Origin: an uncultured Collinsella sp.
Lineage (GTDB): Bacteria > Actinomycetota > Coriobacteriia > Coriobacteriales > Coriobacteriaceae
Direction: 5' to 3'
NCBI GenBank assembly: GCA_900544095.1
Contig: UQTV01000002.1
Span: forward strand, 248,001-312,000
DNA: 64,000 nucleotides
Numbering within the stretch: position 1 is the stretch's first letter; every line of letters begins with the position of its first letter. The notes under the pieces are model-generated. The model had not been told where the DNA came from. It searched no databases and saw nothing but the letters and a program-made list of their open reading frames with translations. The translations under genes and the position numbers were made by a program. Positions 42,828-53,622 of this stretch are shown here, piece by piece.

Positions 42828-45404
42828 ATGTGCGATTGCACAGATCATAAGGACGAGATCCCTGCCTACGACGCGCAGGCCATTGAGTCCAAGTGGATGA
42901 AGGCCTGGGAGGACTCCAACCTCTTTGCCGTCGACACCGACGAGAGCAAGCCCAAGAAGTATGTGCTCGAGATGTTCCCGTATCCGTCGGGCGACCTGCA
43001 CATGGGCCACGCGCGCAACTATACCATCGGCGATGCCATGGCCCGTCAGGCCCGCATGCGCGGCTACGACGTGCTGCACCCCATCGGCTTTGACGCCTTT
43101 GGCCTGCCTGCCGAGAACGCCGCCATCAAGCACAACACGCAGGCTGCCGCCTGGACGTATAAGAACATGGACCAGGCGCTCGCCACGATGAAGCGCATGG
43201 GCTTCTCCTACGATCTGGATCGCATGGTCAAGACTTGCAGCCCCGACTACTACCGCTGGGGTCAGTGGATCTTTGAGAAGATGTGGGAAAAGGGCCTGGT
43301 CTATCGCAAGAAGAACCCGGTCAACTGGTGCCCCACTTGTAAGACCGTTCTGGCCAACGAGCAGGTTACCGAGGGCAAGTGCTGGCGCTGCGGCACCGAG
43401 CCCGAGAAGCGCGACCTTGAGCAGTGGTACTACAAGATTACCGAGTACTCTCAGGAGCTGCTCGACGACTTGGAGAAGCTCCCCGGCTGGCCCGAGCGCG
43501 TCAAGCAGATGCAGGCCAACTGGATCGGTCGCTCCGAGGGCGCCGAGGTCGACTTTACCCTGTGCGACCAGGATGGCGAGCCCATCGAGGGCGACGAGGG
43601 TAAGATCACCGTCTTCACCACGCGTGCCGACACGCTCTTCGGTGTCTCCTTCTTTGTCCTGGCTCCCGAGTACGCGCGCCTGCACGAGCTCGTCGAGGGC
43701 ACGGAGTACGAGGAGGCCGTCACCAAGATCGTCGAGGACTCCAAGCATATCTCTGCGGTCGAGCGTGCCCAGGGCACCCTCGAGAAGCACGGTGCCTTTA
43801 CCGGTCGCTACGTGGTGAACCCCGTCAACGGCGAGAAGGTCCCCGTGTGGGTTGCCGATTATGTCGTTGCCGACTACGGCACCGGCGCCGTCATGGCCGT
43901 TCCCTGCGGCGACCAGCGCGACTTTGAGTTTGCCCGTAAGTACGACCTGCCCATCGTGCCGATCATCCTGGACGATGACGACCGCGCTGCCGTCGAGGCC
44001 AGCGGTGAGACCATCGATACCTTCCATGCCGAGACCGTCGACTGGGATTGCGCCCACGCTGCTGAGGGCACACTCGTCCAGTCCGGCAAGTACACCGGCA
44101 TGCGCGGCGGCAAGCACTCCGAGGGCGAGGCTGCCATCGTGGCCGACCTCGAGGCCATGGGCTGCGGCCGTCGCAAGGTCGAGTTCCGTCTGCGCGACTG
44201 GCTCATCAGCCGCCAGCGTTATTGGGGCAACCCCATCCCGGCCATTCACTGCGAGCACTGCGGCATCGTGCCCGTGCCCGAGGATCAGCTGCCGGTGACG
44301 CTGCCCGAGAACCTGGACTTGGGCGCCGGCGAGACCCTCGCCGAGTGCAAGGAGTTCTACGAGACCACCTGCCCGGTCTGCGGTCGCCCAGCCAAGCGCG
44401 AGACCGATACCATGGACACCTTTACCTGCTCCAGCTGGTATTACCTGCGCTATACCGATCCGCACAACACCGAGCTGCCCTTCTCCCGCGAGGCCGCCGA
44501 TCGCTGGATGCCCGTCGATAACTACATCGGCGGCATCGAGCACGCCATTTTGCACCTGCTCTACAGTCGCTTCTTTACCAAGGCACTGCGCGACCTGGGC
44601 CTGCTGAGCGTTGACGAGCCCTTCACCAACCTGCTGTGCCAGGGCATGGTCAAGGACGAAAACGGCGACACCATGTCCAAGTCCAAGGGCAACGTCGTGC
44701 CCCCGAGCTCGGTCATCGAGCCCTACGGCGCCGACACCATGCGTCTGGCGATCCTGTTTATCGCCCCGCCCGAGAAGGACTTCGACTGGGATCCCAAGGC
44801 CGTTGAGGGCGCCAACCGCTTCATTAAACGCGCCTGGCGTATCGTGTGGCAGCTCGTCCAGTCGGGTGACGCCAACGTGGCCTTCGACAAGTCCGCGCTC
44901 GACGAGACCGCGATGAAGCTCTACCGCGAGCGTCACCGCACTATCGCCAAGTGCACCGAGGACTTCGATCGCGGCCAGTTCAACACCGCGATCTCGGCCG
45001 TCATGGAGCTCGTCAACGCGGCGAGCGCCTACCTCAACGCTACCGAGGGTACCGCCCGCGACAAGGCGCTGTGCTACGGCGTGGCCAAGGATATCGTGAG
45101 CGTCCTCGCCCCCATCTGCCCGTTCTGGGCCGACGAGCTGTGGCACGAGGCACTCGGCTGCGAGGGCAACGCCTACACCGCCGCCTGGCCCGAGTTCGAC
45201 CTGGCCGAGTCCATCGAGGACACGGTGCAGATCGTCGTGCAGGTGCTCGGCAAGGTCCGCGGCCGCGTCGACGTCGCCCGTGATGCCTCCAATGAGGATA
45301 TGCAGGCTGCCGCCGAGGAAGCCGTCGCCAAGTGGCTTGAGGGCAAGACGGTCGTCAAGGCCATCTGCGTGCCCGGCAAGCTGGTCAACCTGGTGGTCAA
45401 GTAA
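42828..45404 (+). CDS. leuS: Leucine--tRNA ligase
   Basis: This 858-residue class I synthetase charges tRNA-Leu. The HIGH motif is HMGH at 58-61, preceded by MFPYPSGDL. The CP1 editing domain spans roughly 225-420 with TTRADTLFG and [17 protein letters not shown]. The zinc region has CPTC and CWRC. The KMSKS signature is TMSKS at 615-619. The anticodon and C-terminal domains follow. The N-terminus [10 protein letters not shown] is unusually Cys/Asp-rich. The ATG has AAAGGAG upstream. A long hairpin in the leader may regulate it. Confidence 0.97.
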   Translation: MCDCTDHKDEIPAYDAQAIESKWMKAWEDSNLFAVDTDESKPKKYVLEMFPYPSGDLHMGHARNYTIGDAMARQARMRGYDVLHPIGFDAFGLPAENAAIKHNTQAAAWTYKNMDQALATMKRMGFSYDLDRMVKTCSPDYYRWGQWIFEKMWEKGLVYRKKNPVNWCPTCKTVLANEQVTEGKCWRCGTEPEKRDLEQWYYKITEYSQELLDDLEKLPGWPERVKQMQANWIGRSEGAEVDFTLCDQDGEPIEGDEGKITVFTTRADTLFGVSFFVLAPEYARLHELVEGTEYEEAVTKIVEDSKHISAVERAQGTLEKHGAFTGRYVVNPVNGEKVPVWVADYVVADYGTGAVMAVPCGDQRDFEFARKYDLPIVPIILDDDDRAAVEASGETIDTFHAETVDWDCAHAAEGTLVQSGKYTGMRGGKHSEGEAAIVADLEAMGCGRRKVEFRLRDWLISRQRYWGNPIPAIHCEHCGIVPVPEDQLPVTLPENLDLGAGETLAECKEFYETTCPVCGRPAKRETDTMDTFTCSSWYYLRYTDPHNTELPFSREAADRWMPVDNYIGGIEHAILHLLYSRFFTKALRDLGLLSVDEPFTNLLCQGMVKDENGDTMSKSKGNVVPPSSVIEPYGADTMRLAILFIAPPEKDFDWDPKAVEGANRFIKRAWRIVWQLVQSGDANVAFDKSALDETAMKLYRERHRTIAKCTEDFDRGQFNTAISAVMELVNAASAYLNATEGTARDKALCYGVAKDIVSVLAPICPFWADELWHEALGCEGNAYTAAWPEFDLAESIEDTVQIVVQVLGKVRGRVDVARDASNEDMQAAAEEAVAKWLEGKTVVKAICVPGKLVNLVVK

Positions 45405-45433
45405 GCATTGCGCGCTTAACTGACGCATAAAAG

Positions 45434-45469
45434 ACGAGGGGCGATCCGGTTGGGTCGTCCCTCGTTTTT
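45434..45469 (+). terminator. leuS terminator
   Basis: ACGAGGG with CGATCC pairs with GGTCG and CCCTCGT and is followed by TTTTT. Confidence 0.85.
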
Positions 45470-45555
45470 CATGTACCTGCCCTGATGTCTGCGGTCAATT
45501 GTCCTATTCTTGTGGAGAAGCTGTGCGCACGCTGACCTGCAGATTCGTACTGTGC

Positions 45556-45584
45556 TTGCACGTTTCCGCAGCTATTGTTATAGT
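45556..45584 (+). promoter_or_regulatory. Promoter of the rimP-nusA-infB superoperon
   Basis: TTGCAC (45556-45561), a 17-base spacer and TATAGT (45579-45584) lie about 80 bases upstream of rimP. Confidence 0.65.
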
Positions 45585-45609
45585 TTGCTTGCAAATGAAG
45601 TTGTAATTG

Positions 45610-45642
45610 AAAGAAGTGGGGTTTCGGCCCCGCTTCTTTTTT
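45610..45642 (+). terminator. Leader terminator (attenuator) upstream of rimP
   Basis: AAAGAAGTGGGG pairs with CCCCGCTTCTTT around TTTCGG-type loop bases and is followed by a T-run, all downstream of the promoter and just before the rimP ribosome site. A terminator inside the leader of an operon that encodes NusA suggests attenuation or NusA autocontrol. Confidence 0.7.
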
Positions 45643-45662
45643 GTATGGATGGAGGTGCCGCA

Positions 45663-46157
45663 ATGGTCAAGACCAAGACCGAGCAGGCGATCATCGACGC
45701 GCTCGAGGCCGTCGCCCCCCAGCACGATGTCGACATCGTCGACGTCGAGCTCGTGGGTGCCACCAAGGCCCCCTGCGTGCGCGTGCGTATCGAGGGTGCC
45801 GAGGGTCAGAGCCTGTCGCTCAACGACGTCACGGCCAACACCAAGTGGGTCGGCGATGTAATTGAGGAGCTCGACCCCATCTCTTCGAGCTATACGCTCG
45901 AGGTGTCGAGCCCGGGTATGGCGCGCCCGCTGCGCCGCCCGAGTGACTTTGCCCGCTTTGTGGGCGAAAACTGTGAGCTCACCTCCACCGCCACCGAGGG
46001 CCGTCGCAAGTACGCCGGCAAGATTGCCGCCGCCACCGAGACGAACGTGACCCTTGAGCTCGAGGGCGGCGAGTCCGTTACCCTCGATTTCTCTGATGTT
46101 AAAAAGTGCAAGTTGAAGCCCACCTACGACTTCAAGCCCGCGAAGGAAGGAAAGTAA
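45663..46157 (+). CDS. rimP: Ribosome maturation factor RimP
   Basis: This 164-residue protein is needed for 30S subunit maturation. The start at 45663 has GGAGG at 45651 (the frame is open from 45510 through the promoter and leader). N-terminal domain: VDIVDVELVGATKAPCVRVRIEG. Conserved YTLEVSSPGMARPLRRPSDFARFVG and a C-terminal SH3-like domain, TLELEGGESVTLDFSDVKK. It is the first gene of the rimP-nusA-infB-rbfA cluster and ends one base before nusA. Confidence 0.93.
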   Translation: MVKTKTEQAIIDALEAVAPQHDVDIVDVELVGATKAPCVRVRIEGAEGQSLSLNDVTANTKWVGDVIEELDPISSSYTLEVSSPGMARPLRRPSDFARFVGENCELTSTATEGRRKYAGKIAAATETNVTLELEGGESVTLDFSDVKKCKLKPTYDFKPAKEGK

Positions 46158-46158
46158 G

Positions 46159-47406
46159 ATGGCAGCATCCGACATGATGTCCGCCCTGATGGAGCTTTGC
46201 CAGGAGAAGCACATCGACCAGCTCTACCTGATCGACCGCCTGGAGCAGTCGCTCGCCAAGAGCTATGCCGAGATCCTGCATCTTGAGTGGGGCGCCAAGG
46301 TGACCATCGACCGCACCACCGGCAAGATCTACGTCTACCGCCTGGAGCCGATCGACGATTCCATGGACGAGGAGGGCAACTTCACCGAGTTCGAGGAGAT
46401 CGACGTCACCCCCAAGAACACGAGCCGCATCGCCGCCCAGCACGCCAAGGCCGAGATCAACGCCATCGTGCGCAACTCCGCCCGCGAGCAGATCTACGAG
46501 GAGTTCTCCGGCCGCATCGGTGACCTCATCAGCGGTACCGTGCTGCAGTCCACGCCCGACTTCACGATCGTCAAGATTCGCGAGGGCGTCGAGGCCGAGC
46601 TTCCGCACTTCGACCAGCGCCGTTACGAGAACGAGCGCAACGAGCGTCCGATGGGCGAGCGCTACCTGCACAACCAGCACATCAAGGCCGTGATCATCGA
46701 CGTTCGCGACCCCAACTCCAACCTGCAGCCGGTTCGTGGCGAGCACAGCCGTCCGCCGATTGTCATCTCCCGTACCCACCCCGAGCTCATGCGTCGTCTG
46801 TTTGAGCAGGAGGTGCCCGAGATCTATGAGGGCACCGTCCAGATCAAGTCGATCTCCCGCGAGCCCGGCCAGCGCTCCAAGGTCGCCGTTCACTCGCTCG
46901 ACGACCGTTTGGATCCCGTGGGCGCCTGCGTCGGCCCCAAGGGCAGCCGTGTCCGCGCTGTCGTGGGCGAGCTCCGTGGCGAGCGCGTCGACGTCATCCT
47001 GTGGGATGCCGATCCTGCCGTCTACGTCGCCAACGCCCTGTCGCCCGCTAAGGTCACCCGCGTCCTCATCGACGAGGAGAAGGCCTACGCCGGCGTCATC
47101 GTGCCCGACGACCAGTTGTCCCTCGCCATCGGCAAGGAGGGCCAGAACGCCCGCCTCGCCGCGCGCCTGACCGGCTGGCACATCGACATCAAGTCCGAGA
47201 CGCTTGCCGCCGACATCCTCAAGAACGTTCCCGTTCACGAGGAGCCCGCCGCCGACCTGATCGGTGACGAGGAGGACGAGGACGTCCGCCGCTGCGAGTA
47301 CGTGTCCGAGGACGGCATCCAGTGCCGCAACCAGGCTCGTCCCGGCTCCCGATTCTGCGGTGTCCACGACACCGACGCCTTCGATGATACGGAGGACCTG
47401 ATCTAG
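46159..47406 (+). CDS. nusA: Transcription factor NusA with a C-terminal Cys/His tail
   Basis: This 415-residue protein binds RNA polymerase and affects pausing, termination and antitermination. N-terminal domain about 1-120; S1 domain from about 125 ([15 protein letters not shown]); two KH domains with [21 protein letters not shown] and [21 protein letters not shown]. The acidic repeats of proteobacterial NusA are absent. In their place is a tail with C379-x9-C389-x10-C400-x2-H403, resembling the small Cys-Cys-Cys-His domains seen at the ends of other proteins and probably binding zinc. No ylxR gene follows, unlike in many Gram-positives. Confidence 0.95.
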   Translation: MAASDMMSALMELCQEKHIDQLYLIDRLEQSLAKSYAEILHLEWGAKVTIDRTTGKIYVYRLEPIDDSMDEEGNFTEFEEIDVTPKNTSRIAAQHAKAEINAIVRNSAREQIYEEFSGRIGDLISGTVLQSTPDFTIVKIREGVEAELPHFDQRRYENERNERPMGERYLHNQHIKAVIIDVRDPNSNLQPVRGEHSRPPIVISRTHPELMRRLFEQEVPEIYEGTVQIKSISREPGQRSKVAVHSLDDRLDPVGACVGPKGSRVRAVVGELRGERVDVILWDADPAVYVANALSPAKVTRVLIDEEKAYAGVIVPDDQLSLAIGKEGQNARLAARLTGWHIDIKSETLAADILKNVPVHEEPAADLIGDEEDEDVRRCEYVSEDGIQCRNQARPGSRFCGVHDTDAFDDTEDLI

Positions 47407-47497
47407 CGCGCGCTTGCGCCGGGCGGGTCCCGGCGCGTCTCCCACGCTCGTTCAGTCTCTAGGCACCCAAGGTGCCAGAAAGGGTAGGTGAAGTCAT

Positions 47498-50212
47498 ATG
47501 GCAAAAGTCCGTGTGTCCACCCTGGCCAAAGAGTTCGGCATGACCTCCAAGGAACTGATGGGTCATCTCGCCGATATGAAGATTCCCGCTAAGTCCGCTT
47601 CCTCCACCTTGGAGGACGCTTATGTCGCCATGGTCCGCAAGCAGCTCGCCTCGGTGATCGAGGCCCGCGCCCAGGAAGTCGAGGCCGCCAAGCAGGCCGA
47701 GGAGCAGGCAGCTGCCGCCGAGGAGGCCGCTCGCGCCGCCGAGGCCGAGCGCGAGCGCATCGCCGCCGAGAAGGCCCGCGAGGAGGAGCGTCGCCAGTTT
47801 GCTGCAGCCCAGGCTGCCGAGGAGGCTGCCCGCGCCGAGGCCGAGGCCAAGAAGAAGGCCGAGCAGGAGCGCCTTGCCCGCGAGAAGGAGGAGGCTGCCC
47901 GCGAGGCCCAGCGCCGCGCCGTTCCCGCTTCCGACTCCGGTTCGCGTTTCCGTTCGCTGCTCGACCAGATCGCCGCACAGGAGACCGTGCTCAAGGAGAA
48001 GAAGGACGCCGAGGACAAGGCCAAGGCCGAGCGCGCCGCCGAGCGCGGTAACCGTCGTGGCGGCAACAACGACCGCCGCGGTGGCCGTCGTAACGATCGC
48101 AACGCTTCCGACAACAACTCCGAGCGCAACGCCTCCGAGAGCCGTCCGCACAGCCATCGCACCAACGCCAGCAACAACGTCGCTGCCGGCATGGACTTCC
48201 CCAACCCCGACAAGCAGGGCAAGGGCAAGAAGCGCAAGGGCGGTCACAACAACGAAGAGGACCACTACAGCCGCATGGCTCGCGAGGCCGAGGAGTACAG
48301 CCGCGAGAAGGTGCTCGAGGAGGCTCGTGCCGCCGTCGAGGAGGCCTCTCGCGAGTCCACCGGTCGCCGCAAGAAGCGCAAGGAGAAGCGCGAGCGCGAG
48401 GCTGCCAAGGCTCAGGAGGAGCGCAAGATAGAGGAGGCGCTGGCCCAGGGCGTGAACCCCGAGGACCTCGACGCCATCAAGGTCTCCCAGGGCGTTACCG
48501 TTCAGGAACTTGCCGAGGCGCTCGACGTTCCGGCCAACGACATCATCAAGCGCCTGTTCCTGCTGGGTACTCCGCTCACGATGACGCAGTCCATGTCCGA
48601 CGACCTTGTCGAGCTCGTTGCCGACGACCTGGGCCGTCAGATCAAGATCATCACCCCCGAGGAGGAGAACACCTTCTCGTTCTACGACGATCCCGCCGAC
48701 CTCAAGCCGCGCGCCCCGGTCGTCACCGTCATGGGCCACGTCGACCATGGCAAGACGTCGCTGCTCGACGCCATCCGTCACACCGGCGTTGCTGCCGGCG
48801 AGGCGGGCGGCATTACGCAGGCCATCGGCGCTTCGCAGGTCATGATCAACGACCGCAAGATCACCTTCATCGATACCCCGGGCCACGCCACCTTTACGGC
48901 TATGCGTGCCCGTGGCGCCAAGGTGACCGACATCGTCATTCTGATCGTGGCTGCCGACGACGGCGTCATGCCCCAGACCGTCGAGTCGATCAACCACGCC
49001 AAGGCCGCCGGCGTACCCATCGTCGTCGCCGTCAACAAGATCGATAAGCCGGGCGCCAACCCCGACCGCGTGCGCCAGGAGCTCACCGAGTACGGCATCA
49101 TCCCCGAGGAGTGGGGCGGACAGAACATGTTCGTCAACATCTCGGCCAAGCAGAAGATCGGTATCGACGACCTGCTCGAGACCGTGCTGCTCCAGGCCGA
49201 CGTGCTCGAGCTTAAGGCCAACCCCGACACCTTTGCCTCCGGTAACGTCCTCGAGGCTAAGCTCGACAAGGGCCGCGGTTCTGTTGCCACGGTTCTCGTG
49301 ACCCGCGGTACCCTGCACGTGGGCGATACGCTGGTCGCCGGCCTTACCTACGGCCGCGTCCGCGCCATGCTCGACCCCAAGGGCAACGCCGTCACCGAGG
49401 CTGGCCCCTCCGACGCCGTCGAGATCCTGGGCCTGCAGTCCGTGCCCAACGCCGGCGACGAGTTCCGCGTGTTCGAGGACGAGCGCGAGGCTCGCGCCCT
49501 GGCCGATGAGCGCTCGCTCAAGGCCCGTATCGAGGAGCAGAGCCGCGTGAAGCACGTCACGCTCGAGAACCTCTTCGAGACCATCGCCGACGCCGAGGTC
49601 AAGGAGCTCAACCTGATCATCAAGGCCGACGTCCAGGGTTCCATCGAGGCCCTTCAGGACTCGCTCGACAAGATGGATCAGTCCGAGGTCCGCATCAACA
49701 CGATCCACTCCGCCGTCGGTGCCATCAACGAGACCGACGTCGTCCTGGCCGACGCCTCCAACGCCATCATCATCGGCTTTGGCGTGCGTCCCGACGGCAA
49801 GGCCCGCTCCGCTGCCGAGCGCGAGGGCGTCGAGATCCGTTGCTACGACGTTATCTACAAGTGCCTCGAGGAGCTCGACGCCGCCCGCATCGGCATGCTC
49901 AAGCCCACCGAGGTCGAGGTCTCCACGGGTACCGCGACCGTCCTGGACACCTTCAAGGTGCCCAAAGTCGGCATCGCCGCCGGTGTCCGCGTCGAGGAGG
50001 GCGAGATCGCCGCGACCGATTCCGTGCGCCTGGTGCGCGACGGCATCGTGGTCTTCAATGGCAAGATCGCCTCGATGCGCCACTACAAGGACGAGGCCAA
50101 GAGCCTCAAGAGCGGTTCCGAGGGCGGTATTGGCCTGGAGAACTTCCAGGACATCAAGCCCGGCGACCAGATCGAGGGTTACCGCATCGACCAGGTTGCC
50201 CGTACCGAGTAG
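47498..50212 (+). CDS. infB: Translation initiation factor IF-2
   Basis: This 904-residue GTPase brings initiator tRNA to the 30S subunit. The N-terminal IF2N module is [22 protein letters not shown] long Ala/Glu/Arg-rich coiled region (about 50-310, with repeated R/N-rich [12 protein letters not shown]) follows, then a second IF2N motif. The G domain starts with GHVDHGKT (413-420) and continues with DTPGHATF and NKIDKPGAN. Domains II-IV are complete. The charged linker explains the long shadow reading frames on the other strand. Confidence 0.97.
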   Translation: MAKVRVSTLAKEFGMTSKELMGHLADMKIPAKSASSTLEDAYVAMVRKQLASVIEARAQEVEAAKQAEEQAAAAEEAARAAEAERERIAAEKAREEERRQFAAAQAAEEAARAEAEAKKKAEQERLAREKEEAAREAQRRAVPASDSGSRFRSLLDQIAAQETVLKEKKDAEDKAKAERAAERGNRRGGNNDRRGGRRNDRNASDNNSERNASESRPHSHRTNASNNVAAGMDFPNPDKQGKGKKRKGGHNNEEDHYSRMAREAEEYSREKVLEEARAAVEEASRESTGRRKKRKEKREREAAKAQEERKIEEALAQGVNPEDLDAIKVSQGVTVQELAEALDVPANDIIKRLFLLGTPLTMTQSMSDDLVELVADDLGRQIKIITPEEENTFSFYDDPADLKPRAPVVTVMGHVDHGKTSLLDAIRHTGVAAGEAGGITQAIGASQVMINDRKITFIDTPGHATFTAMRARGAKVTDIVILIVAADDGVMPQTVESINHAKAAGVPIVVAVNKIDKPGANPDRVRQELTEYGIIPEEWGGQNMFVNISAKQKIGIDDLLETVLLQADVLELKANPDTFASGNVLEAKLDKGRGSVATVLVTRGTLHVGDTLVAGLTYGRVRAMLDPKGNAVTEAGPSDAVEILGLQSVPNAGDEFRVFEDEREARALADERSLKARIEEQSRVKHVTLENLFETIADAEVKELNLIIKADVQGSIEALQDSLDKMDQSEVRINTIHSAVGAINETDVVLADASNAIIIGFGVRPDGKARSAAEREGVEIRCYDVIYKCLEELDAARIGMLKPTEVEVSTGTATVLDTFKVPKVGIAAGVRVEEGEIAATDSVRLVRDGIVVFNGKIASMRHYKDEAKSLKSGSEGGIGLENFQDIKPGDQIEGYRIDQVARTE

Positions 50213-50223
50213 GGGGTAGCGCT

Positions 50224-50634
50224 ATGAAGCAAACGCAGGCGACCCGCCGTCTGGGCGAGCAGCTTCGCGAGAAGCTCGGTTATATCCTGCTCTTTGAGGT
50301 TTCCGATCCGCGTCTCGACCTGGTTACCCTGACCGCGGTCGAGGTCGCGGTGGACCGTTCGTTCGCGCGCGTGTACGTGTCGTGCGACGTGAGCCGCTAC
50401 GATGAGGTCATGGAGGCGCTTGCAAGCGCCAAGGGCCGTATTCGCAGCCTGTTGGCTCGCTCGCTCGATTGGCGCGTCACGCCCGAGCTCGATTTTCGCA
50501 TCGATCGCTCGACCGATGAGGCCGAGCGCATCACGCGTGCGCTGGAAAACGTTCCGGCCACGCTTGCGATCGAAAAGGACGAGGACGGCTACCCAATTGC
50601 GGATTCCGCCCAGGAGGCAGCTTTAGATGACTAA
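50224..50634 (+). CDS. rbfA: 30S ribosome-binding factor RbfA
   Basis: This 136-residue KH-like protein assists late 16S rRNA processing and cold adaptation. RRLGEQLREKLGYILLFEVSDPRL and VTLTAVEVAVDRSFARVYVS are the family core. The start at ATG 50224 has GGGGG upstream, 11 bases after infB; the open frame reaching back to 49840 is infB in another phase. It overlaps nrnA by 8 bases. Confidence 0.94.
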   Translation: MKQTQATRRLGEQLREKLGYILLFEVSDPRLDLVTLTAVEVAVDRSFARVYVSCDVSRYDEVMEALASAKGRIRSLLARSLDWRVTPELDFRIDRSTDEAERITRALENVPATLAIEKDEDGYPIADSAQEAALDD

Positions 50635-51670
50635 TTCCGCCGATCTCGCCTCGTGCGAGTCTGCAGATATTAAACGACGCATCCTCGAGCTTATCGAGGG
50701 TGCGTCCTCCATTGCGATCTCGGGTCACACCTCTCCCGACGGCGATGCCCTGGGCTCCGTGTTGGGCCTGGGCCTTTCGCTTATGAAGGTGTTCCCCGAC
50801 AAGGACATCGCCCTGCTGCTGGCAGACGACGATCCCGTTCCGCGCATCTACCGTTTTATGGAGGGTGCCGATCTGCTGGTGCCGGCCTCTGCCTACACTG
50901 GCAACCCGGACCTGTTCATCTCGGTGGACGTGCCGGTCGTCGAGCGCCTCAATAATTCCGCCGAGGTGCTGCGTCGTTCGGCTCACGTGGCATGCTTTGA
51001 CCATCACCCGGCACGCGAGGAGTTTGCCGAGGTCAGCCTTAGGTGCGTCAATGCCGCTGCTTGCGCCATGATTATCGACCGCTTTTTGGCCGATTGTGGC
51101 ATTACCGCAAGCGACAGCATCGCGACCTGCCTGCTGTGCGGCCTGGTCACCGATACCGGTCGTTTTCAGTATCAGAACGCCGACGCCGCCGCGTTTCATG
51201 CCGCCTCGCGTCTGGTGGCGCACGGTGCCGATCCGGCGCGCGTCGCGCTCGAGGTCTATCAGAGCATGCGTGTCGAGTTCTTGCACCTCAAGTCCATCGT
51301 CATGGGTCGCATCAAGACGGTTGCGCACGGGCGCGTGGCGTATAGCTACGCGTACGAGAGCGACCTTAAGGACTGCGGCGTCACCTCGGACGAGTGCGAC
51401 GGCCTGGTCGATGTGGTGCGCGCGGTGATGGGCGTCGAGGTCTGCTTGTTCCTTAAGGGCATCGAGGGCGATACCAAGGTGCGCGGCAACCTGCGCTCCA
51501 AGGGCGATCTTGATGTTTCCGAGATTGCGGCCAACTTTGGCGGAGGTGGGCACCACGCTGCCGCCGGCTTTACCAACGCCGGAACGATTTCCGAGACGCT
51601 CACCGCGGCACTTCCCATGCTGGCCGAGCTGGTAGGGGAGGATCCCGCTTCGGTGACCGTCGAGCTCTAA
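50627..51670 (+). CDS. nrnA: DHH/DHHA1 phosphoesterase, NrnA-like (nanoRNase/pAp phosphatase)
   Basis: This 347-residue protein degrades very short oligoribonucleotides and 3'-phosphoadenosine 5'-phosphate in studied relatives. DHH domain: SGHTSPDGDALGS (metal-binding D-x-D) and CFDHHP with the DHH triad. DHHA1 domain: GNLRSKGDLDVSEIAANFGGGGHHAAAG near the C-terminus. It lies in the standard rbfA-nrnA-truB order. Its start overlaps rbfA by 8 bases. Confidence 0.92.
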   Translation: MTNSADLASCESADIKRRILELIEGASSIAISGHTSPDGDALGSVLGLGLSLMKVFPDKDIALLLADDDPVPRIYRFMEGADLLVPASAYTGNPDLFISVDVPVVERLNNSAEVLRRSAHVACFDHHPAREEFAEVSLRCVNAAACAMIIDRFLADCGITASDSIATCLLCGLVTDTGRFQYQNADAAAFHAASRLVAHGADPARVALEVYQSMRVEFLHLKSIVMGRIKTVAHGRVAYSYAYESDLKDCGVTSDECDGLVDVVRAVMGVEVCLFLKGIEGDTKVRGNLRSKGDLDVSEIAANFGGGGHHAAAGFTNAGTISETLTAALPMLAELVGEDPASVTVEL

Positions 51671-51685
51671 CTTTTTGGATGGTAC

Positions 51686-52618
51686 ATGGCTCGTCGTACA
51701 CCTTCTCAACTTAATATGCTGCTCGCCGTCGATAAGCCGGTGGGCTGCACGTCCCACGACGTGGTTTCGCAATGCCGACGCGCCCTCCATGAGCGGCGTG
51801 TCGGTCATGCCGGAACGCTCGATCCCATGGCATCAGGTGTCATGGTGGTGGGCGTGGGCCAGGCAACGCGTCTGCTGGGCATGCTTACCCTCGATACCAA
51901 AAGCTACGTCGCCGACATCTCGTTTGGCGTCGAGACCAATACCGATGATGCGGAAGGCGAGGCCGTCCGCACGGTGCCCATAGCCGCCGAGCTGCGCGAT
52001 CCGTCCTATGCCCGCGAGCGCCTGTGCACCATGTTGGGCCCGCAGATGCAGGTGCCGCCGGCGTTTTCGGCCATTTCGGTCAACGGCGTGCGCGCCTATA
52101 AGGCTGCGCGCGAGGGCAATGCCGTGTCGCTGCCCCCGCGTCCGGTCGAGGTGTACTCCGCCGACCTGATTGCCGTGAGCGGCGAGGGCGATTCGTGCGT
52201 TTGGACCGTGGCGTTTTCGGTGAGTAAGGGCACCTATATCCGAGCGCTCGCTCGCGACCTGGGCCGCGCCTGCGACAGCGCCGCGCACATTTCCGCGCTG
52301 CGCCGCACGGCCTCCGGTGTTGTTTCCATTGGCGCTTGTCATGCGATCGAGGAGCTTTCTCCCGAGTCCGCGGCTGGCTTTGCCCTGGATCCCATTGCGG
52401 CCCTGGGCGCCACGCGTGTTGACTTGCCGGGCAATCTTGCCGACGACCTGCTTTGCGGCCGACGCATTCCCGTTGAGCGTGCGCTTGCCGATTTCGATGC
52501 CTCGAAGGCGCCGTTTGCGTTGGTGCTCGATGGGGGACTCAAGGCGCTCGCCCGCATTGAGGGTGGCCGCTTTGTCATGGAGCACGTGTTTCCGCAGGCA
52601 ATCGGCGGTGTTCGATGA
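51686..52618 (+). CDS. truB: tRNA pseudouridine(55) synthase TruB
   Basis: This 310-residue enzyme converts U55 of the tRNA T-loop to pseudouridine. The N-terminal LLAVDKPVGCTSHDVV is followed by RRVGHAGTLDPMASGVMVVGVGQATRL, where the D of GTLDP is catalytic. The VPPAFSAISVNGVRAYKAAREG and GTYIRALARDLG motifs are present. The stop overlaps the ribF ATG (ATGATG region). Confidence 0.95.
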   Translation: MARRTPSQLNMLLAVDKPVGCTSHDVVSQCRRALHERRVGHAGTLDPMASGVMVVGVGQATRLLGMLTLDTKSYVADISFGVETNTDDAEGEAVRTVPIAAELRDPSYARERLCTMLGPQMQVPPAFSAISVNGVRAYKAAREGNAVSLPPRPVEVYSADLIAVSGEGDSCVWTVAFSVSKGTYIRALARDLGRACDSAAHISALRRTASGVVSIGACHAIEELSPESAAGFALDPIAALGATRVDLPGNLADDLLCGRRIPVERALADFDASKAPFALVLDGGLKALARIEGGRFVMEHVFPQAIGGVR

Positions 52619-53622
52619 TGTTGTCCGTTCGCGAGCTCGCGCGTATCTTTTTCGCGGGCGAGTCGGACGAGGCTCGCATCGTTACTGCCGATGTGTTTGA
52701 TAAGTGTGAGCACCTGGGTGCCGCATCGATTGCCATCGGCGTGTTCGACGGCGTTCACCGTGGACACCAGGAGCTCATTGCGGCGCTTGTCCGTGATGCC
52801 CGTGCCCATGGCTGCAAGGCGGTCGTAGTTACCTTCGATCCCGACCCGGACGTCGTGGTGAGCCCTTCGCCCGCTCAAAAACTGATGACGACGGCCGACC
52901 GTCTGCATGCCCTGGCTCAAACTGGGGTCAATGCGGTGGTGGCCGTTCCCTTTACGCCTGAGGTTGCGGCGCTTGACCATGTTGCTTTTCTCTCGCTGGT
53001 GTCGCGTCTGGTCGACATTCGATCGATTCGCGTTGGCAGCGACTTTAGGCTGGGTCGTGGCGGTGCTTCTGGTGTTGACGAGATGCGCGCCTGGGGTGCC
53101 GAGCGCGGCGTTGACGTATACGGGCACGACTTGCTTTGCGAGGGCGGTGAGGCCATTTGCGCCACCCGCATTCGTCATGAGCTGGGACAGGGCCATGTGG
53201 AGCTTGCTGCTGAGTTACTCGGCCGTCCGTATATGGTGCGTGGCGGTGTTATTCGCGGCCGTCACGAGGGTTCTGGCATGGGCTTTCCCACGGCAAACCT
53301 GCAGGTTCCCGACGGTATTCAGGTGCCTGCCGATGGCGTGTATGAGGGTCTGGTGCTGGTCGATGACACCGCGTGGCCCGCTGCCGTGAACGTCGGACTG
53401 CCGCCGACGTATGCCGACGATGTCGCTTCGGCGCATCTCGAGGCTAATTTAATTGGTTATACGGGCGACCTGTACGGCTCTTCTGTTTCGCTGGCGTTTA
53501 CGCGTTGGCTGCGTCCGTCGCGCGTGTTCGATTCGCTGGATGAGTTGATCGCGACCGTCGAGGGTAATATCGAGGACATTCGTCACAACTTGGGCAAGCA
53601 GGGGGTGAGCATCCGTGATTAG
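52615..53622 (+). CDS. ribF: Bifunctional riboflavin kinase / FAD synthetase
   Basis: This 335-residue enzyme makes FMN and FAD. The N-terminal nucleotidyltransferase domain has GVFDGVHRGHQELI (the H-x-G-H motif) and VVTFDPDPD, and VGSDFRLGRGGASG later. The C-terminal kinase domain has VRGGVIRGRHEGSGMGFPTANL. A short N-terminal extension of about 35 residues precedes the usual start. Coupled to truB by a 4-base overlap and to dnaG by an 8-base overlap. Confidence 0.94.
   Translation: MMLSVRELARIFFAGESDEARIVTADVFDKCEHLGAASIAIGVFDGVHRGHQELIAALVRDARAHGCKAVVVTFDPDPDVVVSPSPAQKLMTTADRLHALAQTGVNAVVAVPFTPEVAALDHVAFLSLVSRLVDIRSIRVGSDFRLGRGGASGVDEMRAWGAERGVDVYGHDLLCEGGEAICATRIRHELGQGHVELAAELLGRPYMVRGGVIRGRHEGSGMGFPTANLQVPDGIQVPADGVYEGLVLVDDTAWPAAVNVGLPPTYADDVASAHLEANLIGYTGDLYGSSVSLAFTRWLRPSRVFDSLDELIATVEGNIEDIRHNLGKQGVSIRD

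Noticed and set aside
42711..45428. 905-codon reverse-strand frame across leuS
   Set aside because: Shadow of leuS: Gly/Leu/Val/Asp-rich sequence with no family motifs, while the forward frame is a complete LeuRS.
47459..50083. 874-codon reverse-strand frame across infB
   Set aside because: Shadow caused by the Glu/Ala/Arg-rich IF-2 linker; composition is non-protein-like.
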